From: Chloroflexota bacterium
GTDB taxonomy: Bacteria; Chloroflexota; Dehalococcoidia; Lucifugimonadales; UBA826
Assembly (NCBI GenBank): GCA_002718095.1
Contig: PBDP01000002.1
Coordinates: 137,700-142,737, forward strand
Direction of reading: 5' to 3'
Length of the DNA stretch: 5,038 bases
The notes under the pieces were generated by a model. That model saw only the letters and a list, made by a program, of their open reading frames with translations, was not told the origin of the DNA and made no database searches. Positions within the stretch are counted from its first letter, which is position 1. Each line of letters opens with the position of its first letter. The position numbers and the translations under genes are program-made. Of the stretch, positions 1 to 5,038 are shown piece after piece.

Positions 1-413
1 ACTTCTTCTGATTTAAACTCGTATTTTAGATATAAATCTTTCTCGGTAATATTTTCTAGTAATTTATTTGTGTTATTTCTCACCACATCATAATAATTAA
101 TTAACCATTCGATATCCATGTTCGGAAATTTATCTAATTCTTCTTGAGAGAACCCATATCCTCGTTTCTCTTTTAAATCAGGGAATTTTTCATAGTATTT
201 ATCAATTATCCATATTTTCTCATTATTTAATAAGATTTCATTGGTTAACCAATCTTCAACCATTGCCATATGCCAAACTAAAAATACAATACTATTTGAA
301 TGGATCTGAGGTCTAAATATCAATTCTTCTTGAGAAAGCGTATCTAAAGATTTATTTAGGATTTCATAATACTCATCTAGTCCACTTTTTATAGCTAATT
401 GAAAATAATTCAT
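1..413 (-). CDS. DinB-like four-helix protein (DUF664/DinB_2 type), partial at 3' end
   Basis: The first 137 residues are present; the C-terminus lies beyond the left edge. I translated it from the ATG at 413, the only sensible in-frame start, 15 bases after the stop of the upstream dehydrogenase gene. Visible features are an amphipathic first helix (residues 1-28), then Arg34-Pro35, Asn40-Ser41, and the sequence VWHMAMVEDW (46-55), in which His48 sits where DinB-like proteins carry the first histidine of their metal site. The pattern of proline, then Asn-Ser, then a helix with W-H and E-D-W is typical of this family. Members are cytoplasmic four-helix bundles of about 150-175 residues, so some 15-40 residues are probably missing, including the expected later histidines. 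Roles known in the superfamily include thiol transfer and damage-inducible functions; the substrate here is unknown. No Shine-Dalgarno sequence is visible, so translation may be coupled to the gene before it. Confidence 0.8.
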   Translation of the reverse strand, partial: MNYFQLAIKSGLDEYYEILNKSLDTLSQEELIFRPQIHSNSIVFLVWHMAMVEDWLTNEILLNNEKIWIIDKYYEKFPDLKEKRGYGFSQEELDKFPNMDIEWLINYYDVVRNNTNKLLENITEKDLYLKYEFKSEE

Positions 414-428
414 ATCATTGATTGTTAC

Positions 429-1214
429 TTAAACGTTCCATTTAGCAAATGAAGCACTTGCGCCTCCATCGACTAACAAAGTTGACCCAGTAACAAATGC
501 AGACTCATCCGATGCAAAGTATAAAGCTGCATAAGCAATATCAAAAGGGTGCCCCATTCGTTTTAAAGGTTGCAATTTTTCCCTTTTTTCAATAATACCC
601 TTATTACTTAAATCATCCCAGGGTATTCCAGATATCTCAGTTGCAATCGCTCCTGGTTGAATCGAGTTGACCCTTATATTAAAGTCAGCATAATCCACAG
701 CTGACTTCTTCGTTAACATAGAAACTCCACCTTTAGATATATGATATGCAGTAGATCCACCTTTCATTGCCTGGCTATCTAGAACAGAGGAATTATTAAT
801 AATTGAACCTCCAGCATTTTTAATCATATGAGGGACAACATATTTGATACAAAAAAATGATCCTTTAATATTAATATCCATAATATTATTTAATGTTTCT
901 ATATTCTCATTATGTACTTCACCAGCATCTCTACTATTAATGCCAGCATTATTAAAAAGAATATCTATTTTCTCAAATTTTAGGATAGACTTTTCTATCA
1001 ATCTTTTAACATCTGATTCAATAGAAACATCAGTTTTAACAAAAATAGCTTCGCCTCCTTCTTTTAATATTTCATCAACCACTATGCTACCTTCGTGCTC
1101 TCTACGACCGCATATAACAACTTTTGCCCCTTCCTGAGCAAACAAAATAGATGTCGCCCTACCCATCCCGGAACCTCCACCAGTTACTATTGCAACTTTA
1201 TCTTTTAATCTCAT
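429..1214 (-). CDS. Classical short-chain dehydrogenase/reductase (FabG-like), substrate unknown
   Basis: This complete 261-residue protein has the length and motifs of a classical SDR, a soluble Rossmann-fold NAD(P)-dependent oxidoreductase. The cofactor glycine motif TGGGSGMG is at residues 11-18, Asp62 is in the adenine-contact position, NNAG is at 88-91, and Asn115 lies in the DINIKG segment. The catalytic group is Ser143, Tyr157 and Lys161 (YHISK), followed by the PG turn at 187-188 and the C-terminal VDGG at 248-251. Arg37 and Arg38 directly after the second beta strand favour NADP(H), by family rule. The spacing from Ser143 to Tyr157 is 14, one more than in FabG. The start is an ATG preceded by AAAGGT with a 6-base spacer. 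The gene follows the P-loop gene by 20 bases. An annotation as 3-oxoacyl-ACP reductase would be a guess, because no other fatty-acid gene is nearby; a sugar, alcohol or secondary-metabolite dehydrogenase is equally possible. Confidence 0.93.
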   Translation of the reverse strand: MRLKDKVAIVTGGGSGMGRATSILFAQEGAKVVICGRREHEGSIVVDEILKEGGEAIFVKTDVSIESDVKRLIEKSILKFEKIDILFNNAGINSRDAGEVHNENIETLNNIMDINIKGSFFCIKYVVPHMIKNAGGSIINNSSVLDSQAMKGGSTAYHISKGGVSMLTKKSAVDYADFNIRVNSIQPGAIATEISGIPWDDLSNKGIIEKREKLQPLKRMGHPFDIAYAALYFASDESAFVTGSTLLVDGGASASFAKWNV

Positions 1215-1220
1215 ATATCT

Positions 1221-1226
1221 ACCTTT
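1221..1226 (-). promoter_or_regulatory. Shine-Dalgarno site for the SDR gene
   Basis: On the minus strand the sequence reads AAAGGT, 6 bases before the ATG of the dehydrogenase gene. It lies wholly in the 20-base gap after the stop of the P-loop gene. It supports the chosen start and an independent initiation site within the likely operon. Confidence 0.65.
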
Positions 1227-1234
1227 TTATTAAG

Positions 1235-1930
1235 TTATTTATTTATTTGATGATTTCTAATTCTTTCAGTATCTCTCTTGGTGTAATGTGGCTCAAGTTT
1301 AGTGATCAATTTCTCTAGAGTTCCTGTAGGAGAATCAAATGAAGTATCAATTTTTATGACAGGGCCTATCGAAGACATAGATATCCATTCTTCATACTCT
1401 TCTAAAATAAACTTAATATCTCCTATTTTCATAGGGCTATTAGAATGATCTAAAGTTTCTGATAGTTTAAGCATACGTTCTTTAATAACATCTTCATTAG
1501 CAACCATATGAACAATTATTATAGGATCGTCAGTCATTTTTTTAATATGGCTTTCTACTTCATTAAAAACTCTATTTTTTCTATCAAATTCAGTACCATC
1601 TAACCCATACCCATAATATTTACGAGCTAATATAGACTCTTCTATGTGAAGTCCAATTGTTAAATCATCATCTTGCATATAATGTCTAACATGGTAGTAA
1701 ATAGCATACCTGTGATACATTTCTTTTAATTTAGGTGATAGGGCTAATATCTGATCTTGTTCTTCAAGTGTTGTGTTATCAGGATGGCCTGAAGTATGTG
1801 GGATTTTAAAATGATCATGTGAGATGTCTAAATAGAACGGGTCCCCCATAACATCCTTTTTCCATTCTCTTAAAAGATTTGATAATGTGGTTGTCCCTAC
1901 ATATTCGATTCCAGCCAAAATTATCTTCAT
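1235..1930 (-). CDS. P-loop nucleotide/nucleoside kinase-like protein with a lysine-less Walker A
   Basis: This 231-residue soluble protein has the layout of a small P-loop kinase of the thymidylate/deoxynucleoside kinase type, but I do not recognise a named family. It opens with a hydrophobic strand (2-6) and a glycine loop GIEYVGTTT (7-15) in the Walker A position. The canonical G-K-[ST] is here Gly12-Thr13-Thr14, so the phosphate-binding lysine is missing. A second strand is followed by HIEES (95-99), placed like the DRS/ERS motif of such kinases, then ARKYYGYG. A third strand (137-142, IIIVHM) is followed by VIKERM (148-153), which resembles the start of the LID region, and then by a long acidic helix. 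The C-terminal tail (about 216-231) is rich in Lys, Arg and His. The start is an ATG with AAGGTG 7 bases upstream. The gene lies 35 bases after hemH and 20 before the SDR gene. A regulatory or degenerate nucleotide-binding role is possible; catalytic activity cannot be assumed. Confidence 0.75.
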   Translation of the reverse strand: MKIILAGIEYVGTTTLSNLLREWKKDVMGDPFYLDISHDHFKIPHTSGHPDNTTLEEQDQILALSPKLKEMYHRYAIYYHVRHYMQDDDLTIGLHIEESILARKYYGYGLDGTEFDRKNRVFNEVESHIKKMTDDPIIIVHMVANEDVIKERMLKLSETLDHSNSPMKIGDIKFILEEYEEWISMSSIGPVIKIDTSFDSPTGTLEKLITKLEPHYTKRDTERIRNHQINK

Positions 1931-1937
1931 GAATTAA

Positions 1938-1943
1938 CACCTT
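1938..1943 (-). promoter_or_regulatory. Shine-Dalgarno site for the P-loop gene
   Basis: The minus strand reads AAGGTG, 7 bases before the ATG at 1930, inside the 35-base gap after hemH. It fixes the start and places the degenerate Walker A loop at residues 7-15, the usual distance from the N-terminus in small P-loop kinases. Confidence 0.7.
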
Positions 1944-1965
1944 AAACTAAAAATATATTAGTGTA

Positions 1966-2982
1966 TTAAAGCTTAGACTCTAACAAAGATGCAAATCCTT
2001 TTACCCAATCTTCAGAATCGTTTAAAGATGGAATTAGGTCTAATTTCTTTCCACCTATAGATTCAAAAAACTCAAAGTCTCTAATCGAAATCTCTTCTAA
2101 TGTTTCTAAACAATCTGCAACAAAAGATGGACATACAACTGAAATTTTTGTTATCCCTTCATCAACAGATTCTTGTAAAACATCTAGTATGTCTGGTTGA
2201 ATCCATTTGTCTAACCCAAATCGACTTTGAAAACACATTTTATACGGCTTTGATCCCCCTAAACGATCCATAATTAATTTAACTGTTTCTGTAGCATGGA
2301 ATCTATAACAAATTTGATTGAATTCAGACGACGCTGAACAGCAGTCATCTTTCATTAAGCAATAAGAAAATGATTGGTCTAATTTTTTAACTTGCCTTTC
2401 AGGAAGTCCATGAAAGCTAAAAAGAATCATCTCGCTATCATGATATTCTTTGTTAGATTTTATTTTATTTACGACAGATTCAATAAAAAATTCTTCTCTA
2501 AAAAACCCTGTGATCGTTTTATATTTAATATTTCTTGAATCTAATATTTTAGATGCGAAAGTAATGCATGATCCTATTGTAGCTTGAGCATATTGTGGAA
2601 ACATAGGGCACAATATAATTTGATTGACACCTGATTCCTCTAGCTTATTTATTGCTGATTCTATAGAAGGAGACCCATACCTCATACCTACTTCAACAAT
2701 CATGGAATCTAAAGACTCATTTAAAGCATCTTTAAAGTTCAGTGAATTAACTAATAAAGGGGATCCTTCATCCATCCATATACTTTTATACTGGGGTAAA
2801 ACTCGTTTTGGTCTAAATGGAACAACTATCAAATTAACTATAGCCCAACGCAAAACAGGATTAGAATCAATTACATCTGGATCAGACAAAAATTCTCTTA
2901 AATAATCTCTTACGCCTTTAATGGTTGGAGATGAAGGAGTACCTATATTCATCAATAAAACGCCCGTTTTTTGTTTAGCCAC
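1966..2982 (-). CDS. hemH: Ferrochelatase (heme synthesis), GTG start
   Basis: This complete 338-residue enzyme inserts Fe2+ into porphyrin in the last steps of heme synthesis. Family motifs are NIGTP near the N-terminus (12-16), IWMDEGSPLL (68-77), FPQYAQATIGS (128-138), SFHGLP (189-194) with catalytic His191, QSRFG (252-256), and ADCLETLEE (289-297) with catalytic Glu293. The segment around IWMDEGSPLL resembles protoporphyrin ferrochelatases of Gram-negative bacteria more than coproporphyrin ferrochelatases of Firmicutes and Actinobacteria, so I infer protoporphyrin IX as substrate. An internal cysteine group (Cys208, 214, 215, 225) follows the catalytic histidine, while the C-terminal region after 291 has no cysteine. 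There is no transmembrane segment. The start is GTG, supported by a strong AAGGAG 6 bases upstream; the first in-frame ATG is Met11, inside the conserved first strand. It is the first gene of a likely minus-strand operon and no other heme gene is visible. Confidence 0.97.
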   Translation of the reverse strand: MAKQKTGVLLMNIGTPSSPTIKGVRDYLREFLSDPDVIDSNPVLRWAIVNLIVVPFRPKRVLPQYKSIWMDEGSPLLVNSLNFKDALNESLDSMIVEVGMRYGSPSIESAINKLEESGVNQIILCPMFPQYAQATIGSCITFASKILDSRNIKYKTITGFFREEFFIESVVNKIKSNKEYHDSEMILFSFHGLPERQVKKLDQSFSYCLMKDDCCSASSEFNQICYRFHATETVKLIMDRLGGSKPYKMCFQSRFGLDKWIQPDILDVLQESVDEGITKISVVCPSFVADCLETLEEISIRDFEFFESIGGKKLDLIPSLNDSEDWVKGFASLLESKL

Positions 2983-2988
2983 AATTCA

Positions 2989-2994
2989 CTCCTT
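2989..2994 (-). promoter_or_regulatory. Shine-Dalgarno site that decides the GTG start of hemH
   Basis: The minus strand reads AAGGAG followed by a 6-base spacer (TGAATT) and GTG. This is the strongest ribosome binding site in the window. It argues for initiation at GTG rather than at an internal ATG, and the resulting N-terminus fits the ferrochelatase family. Confidence 0.85.
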
Positions 2995-3012
2995 AAAAAA
3001 TATCACACTTCC

Positions 3013-3021
3013 AATATATCA
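3013..3021 (-). promoter_or_regulatory. Extended -10 promoter for hemH operon
   Basis: The minus strand reads TGATATATT, that is TG, one base, then TATATT (3018 to 3013), an extended -10 of the sigma-70 type. A good -35 is not visible at 16-18 bases; the best match there is TTTTTA at 3041-3036. Transcription would start near 3006, giving a leader of about 24 bases with the AAGGAG site. No -10 of similar quality is seen in the gaps between the following genes. Confidence 0.55.
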
Positions 3022-3088
3022 GTTGAGATATATTTTAAAAAGTCACATTTAAATTAAAAATACTAACCATAAATTTTTTCAATCTCTC

Positions 3089-3097
3089 TGATATAAT
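3089..3097 (+). promoter_or_regulatory. Extended -10 promoter for the glycyl-tRNA synthetase gene
   Basis: The sequence TGATATAAT is TG, one base, then a perfect TATAAT (3092-3097). The matching -35 position (3069-3074, ataaat) is poor, which is common for extended -10 promoters. Transcription would start near 3103-3104, leaving a leader of about 28 bases. That is too short for a T-box or another tRNA-sensing leader, so the gene is likely expressed constitutively or controlled only at this promoter. Confidence 0.65.
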
Positions 3098-3120
3098 TTC
3101 AAGGTTAAATTTAATACTTC

Positions 3121-3124
3121 AGGA
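3121..3124 (+). promoter_or_regulatory. Shine-Dalgarno site that decides the TTG start of glyQS
   Basis: AGGA lies 7 bases before TTG. The first in-frame ATG is residue 58, beyond the conserved N-terminal segment and inside motif 1. Another in-frame TTG (Leu16) has no purine-rich sequence before it. The TTG at 3132 is therefore the likely start. Confidence 0.7.
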
Positions 3125-3131
3125 AATCACA

Positions 3132-4484
3132 TTGACAACACCAGAATCAAAACTTGATATAGATAAAATAGCTTCATTGTGCAAAAGACGAGGATTTATA
3201 TTTCAAAGTAGTGAAATATACGGAGGACTAGCAAGTACATGGGATTATGGCCCATTAGGGGTAGAGCTCAAAAGAAACATCAAAGATTCATGGTGGAATA
3301 AAATGGTTTGGGAAAGAGACGATATGGTTGGGTTAGACTCTGCCATATTAATGCATCCTGATACTTGGGAGGCTAGTGGCCACGTTGAAAGTTTTACTGA
3401 TCCATTAGTTGAATGCACTGATTGCAATAAAAGATTCAGGGAAGACCATTTAATAGTACCTAATGTCTGCCCTGACACTGATTGCTCCGGGCCTTTATCT
3501 TCTCCCAGAATGTTTCATCTCATGTTTAAAACTCATATGGGTCCAGTTGAAGAAAGTGCATCAGTCGTTTATTTAAGACCTGAAACGGCACAAGGAATAT
3601 TTGTTAATTTTAATAATGTAATAACCTCATCGAGGAAGAAATTACCATTTGGTATAGCTCAAATAGGAAAAGCGTTCAGAAACGAAATAACCACAGGAAA
3701 TTTCATATTTCGTACTCGTGAATTTGAAATGATGGAAATAGAGTATTTCGTGAATCCGGGTGAAGATGAAGTAATCCACCAACAATGGTTAAATGATTGC
3801 CTTGAATGGTTCTATAGCTTAGGAATATCTGAAAGTAACCTTAGAATAAGAGAACATTCACAAGATGAATTATCACATTATTCAAAAGCTACCTATGATA
3901 TAGAATACAATTTCCCATGGGGATGGGGTGAAGTTCAAGGAATCGCAAATAGGACTGACTTTGACTTAAAAGCTCATGAAGCCAAAAGTGGTGAAAAATT
4001 AACATACTTTGATGAAAATACTAAATCTCACATAACCCCATACGTTATAGAACCCTCTATTGGTGTTGACCGTACATTTATGACAATTATTTCAGACGCA
4101 TATACCGAAGAAACTATAGAATCTTCAAACGGGAAATCTGAGACAAGAATCTTATTAAAATTGGCTCCTAGCATTGCTCCAGTTAAAGTAGCTGTTCTGC
4201 CATTAAGTAGAAATGAGAGATTAATTCCCACAGCTAAGAAAATATATGATTTGATTCGTAAATCTCCCTTTATAACTGGTCATGTTCAATTTGACGACGC
4301 GCAAAGTATCGGAAGAAGGTATAGACGACAGGACGAAATTGGGACTCCATTATGTGTGACTGTAGACTTTGATACATTGGATGATAATGCAGTAACAATA
4401 AGAGAACGCGACAGCATGAAGCAAAATAGAATACCAATCGACAATCTAGTCACTATTATTTCTGAAAAGTTATCTATACAATAA
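3132..4484 (+). CDS. glyQS: Glycyl-tRNA synthetase, single-chain dimeric (class II) type, TTG start
   Basis: This complete 450-residue cytoplasmic enzyme charges tRNA-Gly with glycine using ATP. It is the alpha-2 type shared by eukaryotes, archaea and many bacteria, not the alpha-2/beta-2 GlyQ+GlyS type. The N-terminus has CKRRGFIFQSSEIYGG (17-32) and WDYGPLG (37-43), then the motif 1 region (about 44-85). An inserted arm carries Cys95-x-x-Cys98 and Cys113-x4-Cys118, a probable zinc knuckle. Motifs RPETAQG (149-155) and the motif 2 arginine in FRNE (182-185) follow, then REFEMMEIEYF (196-206). Motif 3 is EPSIGVDR (307-314) with Arg314. The anticodon-binding domain runs from about 345 to the end (VAVLPL, SIGRRYRRQDEIGTP, VTIRERD). 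Length is normal for bacteria with this type. It is divergent from hemH and 36 bases upstream of sbcD. It is probably the only glycyl-tRNA synthetase of the cell. Confidence 0.97.
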   Translation: MTTPESKLDIDKIASLCKRRGFIFQSSEIYGGLASTWDYGPLGVELKRNIKDSWWNKMVWERDDMVGLDSAILMHPDTWEASGHVESFTDPLVECTDCNKRFREDHLIVPNVCPDTDCSGPLSSPRMFHLMFKTHMGPVEESASVVYLRPETAQGIFVNFNNVITSSRKKLPFGIAQIGKAFRNEITTGNFIFRTREFEMMEIEYFVNPGEDEVIHQQWLNDCLEWFYSLGISESNLRIREHSQDELSHYSKATYDIEYNFPWGWGEVQGIANRTDFDLKAHEAKSGEKLTYFDENTKSHITPYVIEPSIGVDRTFMTIISDAYTEETIESSNGKSETRILLKLAPSIAPVKVAVLPLSRNERLIPTAKKIYDLIRKSPFITGHVQFDDAQSIGRRYRRQDEIGTPLCVTVDFDTLDDNAVTIRERDSMKQNRIPIDNLVTIISEKLSIQ

Positions 4485-4506
4485 CTATATATATCAAAAT
4501 AGTCCT

Positions 4507-4512
4507 TATAAT
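4507..4512 (+). promoter_or_regulatory. Possible -10 element for sbcD giving a leaderless mRNA
   Basis: A perfect TATAAT ends 8 bases before the ATG of sbcD. Transcription from it would begin at about 4518-4521, at or next to the start codon. No convincing -35 is present (actata at 4484-4489 with a 17-base spacer), and the region is AT-rich, so a chance match is possible. The absence of any Shine-Dalgarno sequence before sbcD supports the reading. Confidence 0.4.
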
Positions 4513-4520
4513 TTAATTTT

Positions 4521-5038
4521 ATGCTTATAGTTCATACTGCAGACGTTCACATAGGAGTAGAGAATTATGGATTCCCTGATCCTTTAACTCGAACGTCAAC
4601 AAGATTAAATGATTTTCTAAGCAGCTTCGATGAGGTTGTCAATTACTCTATCGACAACAAAGCTGACTTAGTACTAATGTGTGGAGATGCTTATAAAAGT
4701 AGAAATCCAAACCAAACTCATCAGAGAGAATTTGCAAAAAGAATAGCTGAAATCACAAAACATAACATCCCAGTATTTTTATTAGCAGGAAATCATGATT
4801 CTCCTAACATTAGAGTACAGGCTACCGCGTTAGACATTTTTAACACATTAGATGCCCCTTATGTGAATATTGGTGCCGAACTTAAAACACATCTTATTGA
4901 AACTAAGAATGGCCCTATACAAATAATAGCTTTACCTTGGATAAGAAAGGGAGATTTTATAACTTCACAAGACACTAAAGGGTTAAGTAATACACAAATC
5001 AATAAAGAAATACAAAAAACTATCACAGATATTATTAA
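4521..5038 (+). CDS. sbcD: SbcD-family DNA nuclease subunit, partial at 3' end
   Basis: The first 172 residues of a calcineurin-like metallophosphoesterase of the SbcD/Mre11 family are present; full proteins are about 370-420 residues. With the ATPase SbcC, SbcD forms a complex that cleaves DNA hairpins and processes broken ends. The start MLIVHTADVHIG carries motif I (Asp8, His10). Motif II is Gly55-Asp56 in CGDAYKSR, where many SbcD proteins have GDLFD. Motif III is GNHD (90-93), with Asn91 and His92. A segment between motifs I and II (residues 15-30, rich in Pro, Thr and Arg) lengthens the loop compared with E. coli SbcD. ALPWIRKG (127-134) matches the strand after the phosphoesterase core. 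The later metal-binding histidines and any capping domain lie beyond the right edge, and sbcC may follow. The gene begins 36 bases after glyQS with no Shine-Dalgarno sequence, and may be read from its own promoter or from the synthetase transcript. Confidence 0.93.
   Translation, partial: MLIVHTADVHIGVENYGFPDPLTRTSTRLNDFLSSFDEVVNYSIDNKADLVLMCGDAYKSRNPNQTHQREFAKRIAEITKHNIPVFLLAGNHDSPNIRVQATALDIFNTLDAPYVNIGAELKTHLIETKNGPIQIIALPWIRKGDFITSQDTKGLSNTQINKEIQKTITDII

Noticed and set aside
844-1137. A 97-codon open frame on the plus strand
   Set aside because: It lies wholly opposite the well-supported SDR gene, has no ribosome binding site, and its translation is a serine/isoleucine-rich shadow without family features.
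1931-1965. Internal promoter (TATATT on the minus strand) between hemH and the P-loop gene
   Set aside because: The match is in very AT-rich sequence, lacks the TG extension and has no -35. The short gap fits read-through from hemH.
2624-2905. A 93-codon open frame on the plus strand inside hemH
   Set aside because: It is antisense to conserved ferrochelatase sequence and shows no motif or initiation signal.
3098-3131. T-box or other tRNA-sensing leader before the glycyl-tRNA synthetase gene
   Set aside because: The likely leader is only about 28 bases, with no stem-loops, specifier or antiterminator sequence. There is no room for such an element even if the true start lies somewhat upstream.
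3245-3478. A 77-codon minus-strand open frame inside glyQS
   Set aside because: It is a shadow of conserved synthetase codons, with no promoter or ribosome binding site.
4028-4231. A 67-codon minus-strand open frame inside glyQS
   Set aside because: It is antisense to motif 3 and the start of the anticodon-binding domain; nothing supports expression.
4485-4520. Rho-independent terminator after glyQS
   Set aside because: The gap holds AT repeats but no GC-bearing hairpin followed by a T run.

Overview
The window is compact, AT-rich bacterial DNA (roughly one third G+C by eye) with six protein genes, 15 to 36 bases between neighbouring genes on the same strand, and one larger gap of 149 bases between two divergent genes. 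No rRNA, tRNA, CRISPR array, insertion sequence or phage gene is visible. The gene types are a single-chain glycyl-tRNA synthetase, a ferrochelatase with an internal cysteine group, an SbcD with the motif GDAYKSR, and a DinB-like protein of the DUF664 kind. Together with the low G+C and A/T-ending codons they fit a streamlined free-living bacterium. My best guess is a low-GC member of the Chloroflexota such as the marine SAR202 group. This is judged from protein style only and is moderate to low in confidence.

Minus-strand block (2982 down to 1): hemH (ferrochelatase, GTG start), a P-loop kinase-like protein whose Walker A lysine is replaced by threonine, a classical short-chain dehydrogenase/reductase, and the first 137 residues of a DinB-like protein that runs off the left edge. 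Gaps of 35, 20 and 15 bases suggest one transcript. The only clear promoter is upstream of hemH. Apart from heme synthesis by HemH, the block does not form a recognisable pathway.

Divergent control region (2983 to 3131): two outward-facing extended -10 elements (TGATATATT for hemH, TGATATAAT for the synthetase) form a near-perfect inverted repeat about 65 bases apart. Each gives a leader of roughly 25 to 30 bases with a Shine-Dalgarno sequence and a non-ATG start (GTG and TTG).

Plus-strand block (3132 to 5038): the complete glycyl-tRNA synthetase gene, then the 5' part of sbcD, a DNA-repair nuclease cut by the right edge. sbcD has no visible Shine-Dalgarno sequence. A TATAAT lies only 8 bases before its ATG, which suggests a leaderless mRNA.

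This is mostly ordinary housekeeping DNA and I see no clear new biological system. The points most worth a second look are the lysine-less P-loop protein, the internal cysteine group in ferrochelatase, the mirrored divergent promoters and the possible leaderless sbcD transcript.
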